From Streptomyces albofaciens JCM 4342 (GTDB lineage Bacteria; Actinomycetota; Actinomycetes; Streptomycetales; Streptomycetaceae), in the NCBI RefSeq assembly GCF_008634025.1, contig NZ_PDCM01000002.1, positions 1,240,001-1,304,000 on the forward strand: a DNA stretch of 64,000 nucleotides. The letters run 5' to 3'. The notes under the pieces were generated by a model. The model was given only the letters and a program-made list of their open reading frames with translations. It ran no database searches and was not told where the DNA came from. Shown piece after piece: positions 1-8,087 of the stretch (positions are counted from its first letter, which is position 1; every line of letters begins with the position of its first letter). The position numbers and the translations under genes are program-made.

Positions 1-279
1 CTCATCACCAACGCGCTGACGCACACGGACAGCGGAGCGCTGGTCACGGTGGAGCTCCTGCCCGCGCGCCCGGGTGTGCCGGGCGGCGCCCGCCGCCGTG
101 TCCGCCTGGAGGTCGAGGACCGCTCCAGCCGCTGGCCCCGCCGCCGCACCCCCGGCGAAACCGCCACCTCCGGACGCGGCCTGATGATGGTCGAAGCGCT
201 CGCGGACTCCTGGGGCGCGGAGCCGAGGGGCAGCGGCAAGGCGCTGTGGTGCGAGTTCGCGCTGCCGAAGGAGGAATGA
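1..279 (+). CDS. C-terminal end of a HATPase_c regulatory protein (SpoIIE/anti-sigma type), 5' end outside window
   Basis: Only the last 92 codons are present. The frame opens at base 1 with LITNALTHTDSGALVTV, an N-box of a histidine-kinase-like ATPase fold, and ends with a G-box region (SGRGLMMVEALADSWG) and ALWCEFALPKEE. The same arrangement closes the 690-residue PAS-GAF-SpoIIE protein at 22128-24200 (LITNALLHTDGAALVTV, SGRGLLLVDRLADVWG, CVWCEFDCP), so this is probably a paralogue: a PP2C/SpoIIE phosphatase with a C-terminal RsbW-like kinase domain, or a stand-alone anti-sigma factor. The upstream part is needed to decide. The stop is TGA at 277-279, and a convergent MerR gene ends 37 bases later. 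Confidence 0.85.
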   Translation, partial: LITNALTHTDSGALVTVELLPARPGVPGGARRRVRLEVEDRSSRWPRRRTPGETATSGRGLMMVEALADSWGAEPRGSGKALWCEFALPKEE

Positions 280-315
280 GGGCGGGGCCGGGCGGCGACC
301 GCGGCCCTCGGCGGC

Positions 316-1047
316 TCATTCGCGCTCGCGCAGGTACGCGTCCAGCTCGGCGGCTCCGGTCAGCATCGCCCGGCCGCGGGCGGACAGGCGGCCGCGCCAG
401 TCGTGCAGGGCGGCCTCCAGGGGTTCGAGGCCGCCGGCCGCCCGGACCCGGTCCAGCAGGGGCGCGATCTGTTCCAGCAGGTAGCCGCCTCGTCGGAGCT
501 GGTGGGCCAGGCGGGCGTCCCGTACGTCGGCCGCGTCGTAGACGCGGTAGCCGGTGAGGGGGTCGCGGCGCGGGCGTACGAGGCCGGCGCGCTCCCAGGT
601 GCGCAGCGTCGCGGGGCGGAGGCCGAGCTGCTTCGCCAGCGGTCCGATGAACGTGCCGCTCGTCCTCGGACCCGCGGCCGGCTCGGGTGCCGGGGTGGCG
701 GCCAGGTCGCGCAGGGCGGCTTCCACGGCCTGGAGGGTGCGGCGGTCTTCGAGGAGCTGGGCGTGGCTCTCGTCGACGAGGCGGAACGCCTCCTCGGCCG
801 CGTCCTCGTTCACCGCCCGCATGACCGCCGTCGCCGTCCGGTGGCCGTGGCCCGGTACGAGGGCGAGGAAGGCGCGCAGGGCCCGCGCGTGCAGCGGGGT
901 GTAGGTGCGGTAGCCGCTGGGCGTGCGTCCGGCGGCCGGGAGGATGCCGGCCTCCTCGTAATTCCGGACGGCCTGCGTGGACAGGCCGTGAGCGCGCGCC
1001 AGGTCAACCGGCCTGAGCCGATCGCCCGTTTGAAGGTTGCGTCCCAT
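316..1047 (-). CDS. MerR-family regulator with two HTH domains (TioE type)
   Basis: A 243-residue regulator carrying two MerR-type DNA-binding heads in one chain. The first is at about residues 5-70 (LRPVDLARAHGLSTQAVRNYEEAG, then PSGYRTYTP). The second is at about 140-210 (GPLAKQLGLRPATLRTWERAG, then DPLTGYRVYDAADV). This doubled architecture is typical of the TioE-like group in Streptomyces. I chose the ATG at 1047 because upstream residues look like translated intergenic DNA; an ATG at 1059 is possible. The gene is divergent from an erythromycin-esterase-like gene, with a 16-nt palindrome between them, so it probably controls that gene and itself. No ligand-binding domain is evident beyond the linker between the heads. 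Confidence 0.85.
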   Translation of the reverse strand: MGRNLQTGDRLRPVDLARAHGLSTQAVRNYEEAGILPAAGRTPSGYRTYTPLHARALRAFLALVPGHGHRTATAVMRAVNEDAAEEAFRLVDESHAQLLEDRRTLQAVEAALRDLAATPAPEPAAGPRTSGTFIGPLAKQLGLRPATLRTWERAGLVRPRRDPLTGYRVYDAADVRDARLAHQLRRGGYLLEQIAPLLDRVRAAGGLEPLEAALHDWRGRLSARGRAMLTGAAELDAYLRERE

Positions 1048-1097
1048 GCAACCGACCATATCGCGGGCGGGAGTTCGGGAAAGTTTACACAGAGCGT

Positions 1098-1113
1098 TCA
1101 ACGATAGCGTTGA
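1098..1113. promoter_or_regulatory. Palindrome in the tioE-like/esterase divergent promoter
   Basis: Perfect inverted repeat TCAACGATAGCGTTGA (6-nt arms, 4-nt centre) lies between the MerR gene and the esterase and ends 4 bases before the esterase ATG. Candidate operator of the two-headed MerR regulator. A TAGCGT hexamer inside it could serve as a -10, but I could not place a convincing -35. Confidence 0.5.
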
Positions 1114-1117
1114 GGGC

Positions 1118-2338
1118 ATGGACACCGACACCAAGGGCACCCCCCTCAAGGACACCGCCCGCCCGCTCGACGCCGCCGCCGTTCTGGCGCTGCTCCCGTC
1201 CCGGCCGCGGGTGCTCGCCCTGGGCGAGCCCACCCACGGCGAGGACACACTGCTAGAAGTGCGCAACGCGCTCTTCCGGCAGCTCGTCGAGCGGGAGGGC
1301 TACCGGACGATCGCCATCGAGAGCGACTGCCTGCTGGGCCTGGCCGTCGACGACCACGTCGTCTCCGGCACGGGCACCCTCGACGAGGTCATGGAGCGCG
1401 GGTTCAGCCACGGCTTCGGCGCGTCCGCCGCCAACCGCGAACTCGTGCGCTGGATGCGGGACTTCAACGACGGCCGCCCCCGGTCCGAACGGCTGCGCTT
1501 CGCCGGGTTCGACGGCCCGCTGGAGATCACCAACGCCGAGAGCCCCCGGCGGGCCCTCATCGCGCTGTACGGCTACCTCGCGGCCCATGTGGACGCGGAC
1601 CTGCTCCCCTGCACCGCGCGTACGCTCGACCGTCTGCTCGGCCCCGACGAGCGGTGGACCGAGCCCGCCGCGATGACGGACCCGGCCCGGTCCGCGGGGC
1701 GGTCGGCCGAGGCCAGGGAGCTGCGGCTGCTGGCCGACGACCTGGTGGCGGTGCTGGACCAGCAGACACCGCACCTGATCCCGGCGACCTCACGCGACGG
1801 CTGGGACCGGGCGCGGCTGTACGGCCGCACCGCCACCGGCCTGCTGCGCTACCACTACTGGATGGCCGACACCAGCCCGGACCGTATGACACGGCTGCTG
1901 GGCATACGGGATGCGATGATGGCCGAGAACCTCCTCGCCCTCGCCGAGCGGGGCCCGGTCCTGGCCTTCGCCCACAACAGCCATTTGCAGCGGCCCAAGA
2001 GCACGATGCGCATGTGGGACCACCCGCTGCTGGAGTGGTGGAGCGCCGGCGCACTCGTGAACGCCCGCCTGGGCGAGGACTACGCGTTCGTGGCCACCGC
2101 CCTCGGCACGATCCGCCACCGGGGAGTGGGCACCCCGCCGCCGGACACCGTCGAGGGGCTGCTGTACGCGCTGCCGGAGGACCGGTACCTCGTCGACCCC
2201 GCCCGGCTGGCCGCCGCCCTCGGCGACACGCCGCCCGTCTCCCGTGAGTCGCCCTGGTTCGGTTACGCGTCGCTGAGTCCGGCGCATCTGACGGACATCG
2301 ACGGCCTCGTGTTCGTCAAGGACGTGCCGGAGCGCTAG
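1118..2338 (+). CDS. Erythromycin esterase family protein
   Basis: A 406-residue cytoplasmic enzyme of the erythromycin esterase family (Ere/succinoglycan EreA-like). Family signatures are present in order: LGEPTHGEDTLLEVRN near residue 32 (the GExxHG motif with the general-base histidine), IAIESD near 66, FAGFDGP near 135, and RDAMMAENLLAL followed by LAFAHNSHLQR near 270-290 (the AHNxH motif). Known members hydrolyse macrolide lactones; many actinobacterial homologues have unknown substrates, so resistance is not demonstrated. ATG 1118 fits the protein start, with only a short GAGGG two bases upstream. The neighbouring two-headed MerR regulator suggests inducible expression. Ends before a strong convergent terminator. 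Confidence 0.85.
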   Translation: MDTDTKGTPLKDTARPLDAAAVLALLPSRPRVLALGEPTHGEDTLLEVRNALFRQLVEREGYRTIAIESDCLLGLAVDDHVVSGTGTLDEVMERGFSHGFGASAANRELVRWMRDFNDGRPRSERLRFAGFDGPLEITNAESPRRALIALYGYLAAHVDADLLPCTARTLDRLLGPDERWTEPAAMTDPARSAGRSAEARELRLLADDLVAVLDQQTPHLIPATSRDGWDRARLYGRTATGLLRYHYWMADTSPDRMTRLLGIRDAMMAENLLALAERGPVLAFAHNSHLQRPKSTMRMWDHPLLEWWSAGALVNARLGEDYAFVATALGTIRHRGVGTPPPDTVEGLLYALPEDRYLVDPARLAAALGDTPPVSRESPWFGYASLSPAHLTDIDGLVFVKDVPER

Positions 2339-2351
2339 AGACGCGCGCCGT

Positions 2352-2376
2352 GGGCCCGGGGCCACGCCCCGGGCCC
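2352..2376. terminator. Bidirectional hairpin between esterase and aldehyde dehydrogenase genes
   Basis: Perfect 10-bp stem GGGCCCGGGG / CCCCGGGCCC with a 5-nt loop (CCACG), placed between two convergent stop codons 54 bases apart. There is no T-run, which is usual for Streptomyces terminators. Confidence 0.7.
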
Positions 2377-2392
2377 CTGTGTCCCGAAGGCC

Positions 2393-3784
2393 CTACGCCC
2401 CGTGCCACACCGTGGTCGCGTTGCAGAACTCGCGGATGCCGTGCCCGGCGAGTTCGCGGCCGTAGCCGGAGCGCTTGACGCCGCCGAAGGGGAGGGCGGG
2501 GTGGGAGGCGGTCATGCCGTTGAAGAAGAGGCCGCCGGCCTCGATGTCGCGGATGAGACGGTCCTGTTCGGCCTCGTCGCGGGTCCACGCGTTGGAGCTG
2601 AGGCCGAAGGACGTGTCGTTGGCGGTGGCGATCGCCTCGTCCAGGTCGTTGACGCGGTAGAGCGTGGCGACCGGGCCGAACGCCTCCTCCTGGTGGATGC
2701 GCATCTGCGGCGTGATGCCGGCCAGGACGGTCGGCTCGTAGAACCAGCCCGCGGTCGGCTTCTCCGGACGCCTGCCGCCGCACAGCACGGCCGCGCCCCG
2801 CCGTACCGCGTCGTCCACCAGTTCCTCCAGGTCGGAACGGCCCTGTTCGCTGGCGAGCGGGCCGATGTCGGTCGTCTCCTCCATCGGGTCGCCGACGGTC
2901 AGCCCGGCCATCCGCTCGGTGAAGCGCACCGCGAACTCGTCGTAGACGTCGGTGTGCACGATGAAGCGCTTGGCGGCGATGCAGGACTGGCCGTTGTTCT
3001 GCACGCGCGCGGTGACCGCCGTCCGCACGGCCGCGTCCAGGTCGGCGGACGGCAGCACGATGTACGGGTCGCTGCCGCCCAGTTCCAGCACCGTCTTCTT
3101 GATCTCGTCGCCGGCGATCGACGCCACGGAGCGGCCGGCCGGTTCGCTGCCGGTGAGCGTCGCGGCGGCGACCCGGGGGTCGCGCAGGATGTCCTCGATC
3201 GCGCCGGAGCCGACCAGCAGGGTCTGGAAGCAGCCCTCGGGGAAGCCCGCCCGGCGCAGCAGGTCCTCCGCGTACAGCGCGGTCTGCGGCACGTTCGAGG
3301 CGTGCTTGAGGAGACAGGTGTTGCCGGCCATCAGCGCGGGCGCGGCGAAGCGGACGACCTGCCAGAGGGGGAAGTTCCACGGCATCACGGCGAGGACGGT
3401 GCCCAGCGGCCGGTAGCGCACATAGGCGCGGGTGGCGCCCGCGTCCTTCACATCGCCGGGGTCGGGCACCTCGTCGGCGAGGAGTTCCTCGGCGTGCCCG
3501 GCGTACCAGCGCATCGCCTTCGCGCACTTGGCGGCCTCCGCGCGGGCCGCCGCCAGCGGCTTGCCCATCTCGGTGGTCATGGTGCGGGCGATGCCGTCCT
3601 GGCCCGCCTCCAGCAGGCCGGCGGCGTTGCGCAGCAGTTCACCGCGCTCGGCGTAGCTCGTCGTCCGGTAGCCGCGGAACGTCTCCGCGGCCCGGGCGAG
3701 CCGTTCCTCGATCCCGCCCGCGTCGAGCGCGTCGAAGGTCCGGAGCGTCTCGCCGGTGGCCGGGTTGACCGTGGCGATGGCCAT
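2393..3784 (-). CDS. NAD(P)-dependent succinate-semialdehyde dehydrogenase-like aldehyde dehydrogenase
   Basis: 463 residues of the aldehyde dehydrogenase superfamily, oxidising an aldehyde to a carboxylate with NAD(P). Visible motifs are MPWNFPLWQVVRFAAPALMAGN, TGSEPAGRSV, the catalytic glutamate region VLELGGSDPYIVL, the catalytic cysteine in NNGQSCIAAKR, and EEAFGPVATLYRV with FGGVKRSGYGREL near the end. Overall it looks most like the succinate-semialdehyde dehydrogenase (Sad/GabD) group, inferred from motif style only. ATG 3784 is preceded by GGGAGG at good spacing. No GABA aminotransferase gene is adjacent, so the physiological aldehyde is not shown by context. Confidence 0.88.
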   Translation of the reverse strand: MAIATVNPATGETLRTFDALDAGGIEERLARAAETFRGYRTTSYAERGELLRNAAGLLEAGQDGIARTMTTEMGKPLAAARAEAAKCAKAMRWYAGHAEELLADEVPDPGDVKDAGATRAYVRYRPLGTVLAVMPWNFPLWQVVRFAAPALMAGNTCLLKHASNVPQTALYAEDLLRRAGFPEGCFQTLLVGSGAIEDILRDPRVAAATLTGSEPAGRSVASIAGDEIKKTVLELGGSDPYIVLPSADLDAAVRTAVTARVQNNGQSCIAAKRFIVHTDVYDEFAVRFTERMAGLTVGDPMEETTDIGPLASEQGRSDLEELVDDAVRRGAAVLCGGRRPEKPTAGWFYEPTVLAGITPQMRIHQEEAFGPVATLYRVNDLDEAIATANDTSFGLSSNAWTRDEAEQDRLIRDIEAGGLFFNGMTASHPALPFGGVKRSGYGRELAGHGIREFCNATTVWHGA

Positions 3785-3843
3785 GTGGAAGCACCTCCCA
3801 TGGGGTGGCGGGTGGGCGTTGCGGGGGCGCGGGCTGCCGCGTC

Positions 3844-4128
3844 CTACGTGAGCGGGCCGGGCGCCGGGGACGGCTCCGGGACCGGGTCGGGTCCCGGCGG
3901 GCGCGGTACCGGGTCCGGGCTGGGTGTCGGCGGCTGCGGCGCGGGCGGCGGCGGTACGGGGTCGGGCGGCCCCGGCACCGGCGGCCCCGGCGTCGGTCCC
4001 GGTGCGGGGCCCGGGCCGGGACCCGGCTCGGGTCCGCCCGGCCCCGGGGTCGGTGTGGGCGTCGGCGGTACGGGCTCCCGCTCCTGTCCGGGCTCGTGCG
4101 TACGGTGCGGTATCGGTTGCCGCTCCAC
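3844..4128 (-). CDS. Small proline-rich protein (about 94 aa)
   Basis: A GTG start at 4128 is preceded by GGGAGG seven bases upstream. The 94-residue product begins ERQPIPHRTHEPGQERE and continues as almost pure proline with glycine, plus Thr, Asp, Glu and Ser (PTPTPTPGPGG, PGPGPAPGPTPG, VPPPPAPQPP). There is no signal peptide or membrane segment. The strong ribosome binding site and acidic/basic punctuation of the repeats argue for a real gene, but low-complexity GC-rich DNA can produce such frames by chance. It lies 59 bases upstream of the aldehyde dehydrogenase on the same strand and may share its transcript. Function unknown. Confidence 0.5.
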   Translation of the reverse strand: MERQPIPHRTHEPGQEREPVPPTPTPTPGPGGPEPGPGPGPAPGPTPGPPVPGPPDPVPPPPAPQPPTPSPDPVPRPPGPDPVPEPSPAPGPLT

Positions 4129-4302
4129 AGCAGACCTCCCAAGTCGGTCGACATGTGATTCTCCGGCCCCGGTACCCGGGTTTCGCCGGTCTATCTCCCC
4201 GGGGCCCGGTGGATTGCGCGGCGCTCGCCCGCACGGTCGCCTCCGGGCGGCCTGGCCGGTTCGTTCGGCTCCGCGCGCACCGCGGAGCCCTACATTGCGT
4301 TC

Positions 4303-5055
4303 ATGACCTCCGCGAGGACCCTGGCGTCCGCGGCCTGCGCCGCCGCGCTCGCCCTGACCGTGCCCGCCTCCGCCCCGGCCGTGCCCCGCTCCCCCGCCTC
4401 CGCGCCGGCCGCCGTCGCCCCGGCAGGGCGTCCGCTGCCCGCCCGGATGGCCGACACCGGCGGCGGCAGCCAGCTGATCACGGCCCGCGCCCCGGGCCCG
4501 CGCTCCACGGCCGGCACGGTCAGCTGGTGGCAGCGGCACGGCAAGCGCTGGCACCGGGTCGGTACGGCACCCGCGCGGTTCGGGGCGAACGGGCTGGCCG
4601 AGGGCCGTACCCGCGAACAGGGGACCTCGACCACCCCCACCGGCCTGTACGACCTGCCGTTCGCCTTCGGCCTCGCGAAGGCCCCGGCCGGTACGACGGT
4701 CCCGTACCGTCCCGTGCGCGCCTCCTCGTGGTGGTGCCAGGACAACGCCTCGGCCGCGTACAACCGGTGGGTGGATCCCCGGCCGCCGGACTGCGCGGCG
4801 GACGAGGCCGAGCGGCTGGCCGGCTATCCGAGGCAGTACAGCCGGGCCCTGGTCGTCGGCTTCAACTACCACCGCCCGGTGCGCGGCCGCGGCGCGGGCA
4901 TCTTCCTGCACGTCGACGGCCGTGGGGCGACGGCGGGCTGTGTGTCCGTACCGGCCCGTGCGATGGCCCGCATCGTGTCCTGGGTGCGGCCCGCCGCCCG
5001 GCCGCACATCGCGATCGGCACGGACTCCGGCCCCACGGCGATCACCCGCTACTGA
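4303..5055 (+). CDS. Secreted L,D-transpeptidase (YkuD) family protein
   Basis: 250 residues with an N-terminal Sec-type signal (MTSARTLASAACAAALALTV, Ala-rich cleavage zone about residue 25-30). The mature part has a YkuD-like core: TSTTPTGLYDLPFAFG, then GAGIFLHVDGRGATAGCVSVP, carrying the histidine and the catalytic Cys of the H-x(n)-G-C motif, then a short tail. Predicted to act on peptidoglycan stem peptides outside the membrane. The last 14 bases overlap the 3' end of the convergent ABC ATPase gene. Confidence 0.85.
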   Translation: MTSARTLASAACAAALALTVPASAPAVPRSPASAPAAVAPAGRPLPARMADTGGGSQLITARAPGPRSTAGTVSWWQRHGKRWHRVGTAPARFGANGLAEGRTREQGTSTTPTGLYDLPFAFGLAKAPAGTTVPYRPVRASSWWCQDNASAAYNRWVDPRPPDCAADEAERLAGYPRQYSRALVVGFNYHRPVRGRGAGIFLHVDGRGATAGCVSVPARAMARIVSWVRPAARPHIAIGTDSGPTAITRY

Positions 5056-7141
5056 CCGGGCCGGGGCTCGCCACGAGGGGGAAGTGGCAGGCGACGCGGT
5101 GCCCCGGCCCGGCCGGCTCGGTGGGTGCCGGCTCGCTGTGCGCGCAGCGGGCGCGGGCCGCCGGACAGCGGGTACGGAAGCGGCAGCCGGAGGGCGGCGC
5201 GGCGGCCGAGGGTGTCTCGCCGGTCAGCGGCGCGCCCGCGGCGGGGGCCGACGGACCAGGCGCGTCGACCGTGTCGAGGAGCCCTCGGGTGTACGGGTGC
5301 AGGGGCCGCTCGAAGACCTCGCGGGCCGGGCCGGTCTCGACCAGTTTCCCCAGGTACATCACGCCGACGGTGTCCGCGAGGTGCCGGACCACCGCCAGGT
5401 CGTGGGAGATGAACAGATACGTCAGCCCGCGGTCGCGCTGGAGGTCGCGCATGAGGTTGAGGATCTGCGCCTGTACGGACACGTCGAGCGCGGAGACCGG
5501 TTCGTCGGCGACGACGAGGGACGGGGAGAGGGCGAGCGCGCGGGCCAGGCCGAGGCGCTGGCGCTGGCCGCCGGAGAATTCGTGCGGGTAGCGGTCCACG
5601 GCGCCGCGCGGCAGGCCCACGTCGTCGAGGAGGGCGGCGACCCGCCGCTGCTGCGCGGCACGGTCGCCGATGCCCTGGATGACCAGCGGCTCGCGCAGGA
5701 TGGTGCCGACGCGCATCCTGGGGTCCATGGACGCGTAGGAGTCCTGGAACATCAGCTGGACTTCGCGGCGGTGGGCGCGCAGTTCGCGGCGGGACAGGGC
5801 GCCGATGTCGCGGCCCGCGAAGCGGACCGTGCCGTCCGTCGGCGGCTCCAGGCCGACGACCAGCCGCCCGAGGGTGGACTTGCCGCAGCCGGACTCGCCC
5901 ACGATGCCGAAGGTCTCGCCGCGCGTGACGGTGAGGCTGACCCCGGCGACGGCACCGACTTCCCGGGCGCCCTTGCGGCGGGCGAAGGGCCCGGCGTGCA
6001 GGGCGTAGCGCTTGGTGACGTTGTCGAGGTCGAGGAGGATGCCGGGGTCGGCGGGGCGGCGGTCCGGCGAGGGTTCCACGACGGCTGCGGGCTCCGTTGC
6101 GGCCACGGGCTCGGCGGCGGCCGGGTGGAAACACGCGTACGCATGCCCCGGGTCCCCCGCCAGGGCGGGTTCCTCCGTACGGCACTCGGCTGTCGCATGG
6201 GCGCAGCGCGGTGCGAAGCGGCAGCCGACGGGGCGGGTGAGGAGGGCGGGCGGCAGGCCGGGGATGGTGGCGAGGGGGGTGTGTCCGGCCGTGGCGCGCT
6301 CGGGGAGGGCGGCGAACAGGGCCTCGGTGTACCGGTGGCGTGGCGCCGCGAACAGGCTCCGTACGCCCGCGCGCTCGGCGACCCTGCCGCCGTACAGCAC
6401 CGCGACCCGGTCCACCCGCTTGGCGATGACGCCGAGGTCGTGGGTGACCAGGATCATCGCCATGCCGAGGCGGGCGCGCAGGTCGTCGACGAGTTCCAGG
6501 ATCTGGTGCTGGGTGGTGACGTCGAGGGCGGTGGTCGGCTCGTCGGCGATCAGCAGCCGCGGCTCGCACACCAGGGCCATGGCGATCGCGACGCGCTGGC
6601 GCATACCGCCGCTGAGCTGGTGCGGGTAGTTCCGCATCCGCTCGGCGGGCCGGGGCATGCCGACCAGCCGCAGCGTCTCCTCGGCCTTCGCCCAGGCGTC
6701 CCGCCGGGTCGTCTCCCGGTGCAGCAGCAGCGGTTCGGCGACCTGGGCGCCGATGGTCGTGGTCGGGTTGAGGGAGGTGAGCGGGTCCTGGAAGACCATG
6801 CCGATGGTGTTGCCGCGCACGTCCCGCAGGACGGGTTCGGGGGCGGCGGCGAGGTCCGTCGGGCCGCCGGTGCCGTCCTGGAAGAGGATGCGGCCCCCGG
6901 TGATCCGGCCGCCGTTCGGCAGCAGGCCGAGGACGGACAGCGCCGTCATGGTCTTGCCGCAGCCGGACTCGCCCACGATGCCGAGGGCTTCGCCGGGGGC
7001 GAGGTCGAGGCTGACGCCGTCCAGGGCGTGCACGGTGCGGTCGCGGCCGGTGATCTCGACGTGCAGGTCCTCGACGGCCAGCAGCGGCGCGGCGGTGCCG
7101 GGCGCGGGGCGGGCGGTCGCGGGCAGGGGGTCGGCGGTCAT
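5042..7141 (-). CDS. Fused double-ATPase ABC transporter subunit (DppD-DppF type)
   Basis: 699 residues made of two oligopeptide-type ATPases joined by a linker. First half: Walker A GIVGESGCGKTMTALS, ABC signature LSGGMRQRVAIAMAL, Walker B RLLIADEPTTALDV, then an OppD-type tail with cysteines (CRFAPRCAHATAEC). Second half: GIVGESGCGKSTLGRL, FSGGQRQRLGLARAL, SLVVADEPVSALDV, and a second CRFRTRCPAARARC tail. The tails are the Fe-S/zinc-like motif usual in peptide importers. Last gene of the four-gene importer, 10 bases after the permease. One chain supplies both nucleotide-binding domains. Its 3' end overlaps the convergent transpeptidase gene. Confidence 0.92.
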   Translation of the reverse strand: MTADPLPATARPAPGTAAPLLAVEDLHVEITGRDRTVHALDGVSLDLAPGEALGIVGESGCGKTMTALSVLGLLPNGGRITGGRILFQDGTGGPTDLAAAPEPVLRDVRGNTIGMVFQDPLTSLNPTTTIGAQVAEPLLLHRETTRRDAWAKAEETLRLVGMPRPAERMRNYPHQLSGGMRQRVAIAMALVCEPRLLIADEPTTALDVTTQHQILELVDDLRARLGMAMILVTHDLGVIAKRVDRVAVLYGGRVAERAGVRSLFAAPRHRYTEALFAALPERATAGHTPLATIPGLPPALLTRPVGCRFAPRCAHATAECRTEEPALAGDPGHAYACFHPAAAEPVAATEPAAVVEPSPDRRPADPGILLDLDNVTKRYALHAGPFARRKGAREVGAVAGVSLTVTRGETFGIVGESGCGKSTLGRLVVGLEPPTDGTVRFAGRDIGALSRRELRAHRREVQLMFQDSYASMDPRMRVGTILREPLVIQGIGDRAAQQRRVAALLDDVGLPRGAVDRYPHEFSGGQRQRLGLARALALSPSLVVADEPVSALDVSVQAQILNLMRDLQRDRGLTYLFISHDLAVVRHLADTVGVMYLGKLVETGPAREVFERPLHPYTRGLLDTVDAPGPSAPAAGAPLTGETPSAAAPPSGCRFRTRCPAARARCAHSEPAPTEPAGPGHRVACHFPLVASPGPVSSG

Positions 7142-7151
7142 GGGCCCTTCC

Positions 7152-8087
7152 TCAGCTCTTCCGGAGGCGCACGTCGAAGGCGTCCCGCAGGCCGTCCCCG
7201 ATGAAGTTGAACGCGGCGACGACGAGGACGACGGCCAGGCCCGGCGGGAAGATCAGCCACCAGTGGCCGACCTGGGTGTAGGTGATGCCGGCGGAGAGCA
7301 TGGAGCCCCAGTCGGCGGCGGGCGGCGGGACGGACAGGCCCAGGAAGGAGAGGTAGGCGACGTAGAGGATGGCGTCGGCGACCTGGAAGGTGGCGTTGAC
7401 GGCGACGGTTCCCACGGCGCCGGGCAGGATGTGCCGGAAGACGGCCCGGGTCCCGCCGCCGCCCATCAGGCGCATGGCGTGGACGTAGTCGCGGCTGCGC
7501 AGGGCGAGCGCCTCGCCGCGGATGAGGCGGGCCGGGGACAGCCAGGCCACCGAGGCGATGATCAGGATGAGTACGGGCTTGCCGGGAGTGACGATGGCGG
7601 CGACCACGACCAGCAGGAACAGCGCGGGGATGGCGAGCGCCGCGTCGGTGACGCGCATCATGACCGCGTCCGCCCAGCCGCCGAAGTAGCCCGCGACCGC
7701 GCCGTAGACGGTCCCGAAGAGGGTGGCCAGCAGCCCGGCGGCGAGGCCGACTTCGAGGGAGGTCTGCCCGCCGTACATCAGCCGGCCGAGCATGTCGTAG
7801 CCGAGGTCGGTGGTGCCCAGGAGGTGGCCGGGGCTGCCGGGCGGCAGGCTGGCCTGCGAGAGGTCGGTGTGGGTCTGGTCGGTGGGGTGGAGGAGCGGGC
7901 CGAGGTAGCACAGGGCCAGCAGGCCGAGCAGGACGACGGCGCCGGTGAGGGCGAGTTTGTTGCGGGTGAAGACGGCGAGGGTGCGGCGCGGCGGTCCGGG
8001 GGCGGCGGGTGCCGCGCCGGGGTCGGCGGGGCCGGCTGCTGGTGCGGTCCCGTCGCTGCTGGGCGCGTCCATGAAGGGTGCGGTCAC
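7152..8087 (-). CDS. ABC transporter permease, DppC type
   Basis: 311 residues. It has a variable Ala/Pro-rich cytoplasmic N-terminus, a first helix (ALTGAVVLLGLLALCYLGPLL), and the inner-membrane permease domain with the EAA-like loop RGEALALRSRDYVHAMRLMGGG...ILPGAVGTV. It belongs to the OppC/DppC family with an N-terminal periplasm-facing segment (HPTDQTHTDLSQASLPPGSPGHLLGTTDLGYD, quoted only as landmarks). The GTG start at 8087 overlaps the upstream stop as GTGA; an in-frame ATG at 8072 is an alternative. Forms the membrane pore with the next permease. Confidence 0.92.
   Translation of the reverse strand: MTAPFMDAPSSDGTAPAAGPADPGAAPAAPGPPRRTLAVFTRNKLALTGAVVLLGLLALCYLGPLLHPTDQTHTDLSQASLPPGSPGHLLGTTDLGYDMLGRLMYGGQTSLEVGLAAGLLATLFGTVYGAVAGYFGGWADAVMMRVTDAALAIPALFLLVVVAAIVTPGKPVLILIIASVAWLSPARLIRGEALALRSRDYVHAMRLMGGGGTRAVFRHILPGAVGTVAVNATFQVADAILYVAYLSFLGLSVPPPAADWGSMLSAGITYTQVGHWWLIFPPGLAVVLVVAAFNFIGDGLRDAFDVRLRKS

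Noticed and set aside
2402..4306. Long 634-codon + strand frame opposite the aldehyde dehydrogenase
   Set aside because: Composition is an antisense shadow of a clear ALDH; no ribosome binding site and no domain similarity.
4922..7204. 760-codon + strand frame opposite the ABC ATPase
   Set aside because: Gly/Arg-rich antisense shadow of the double ATPase.
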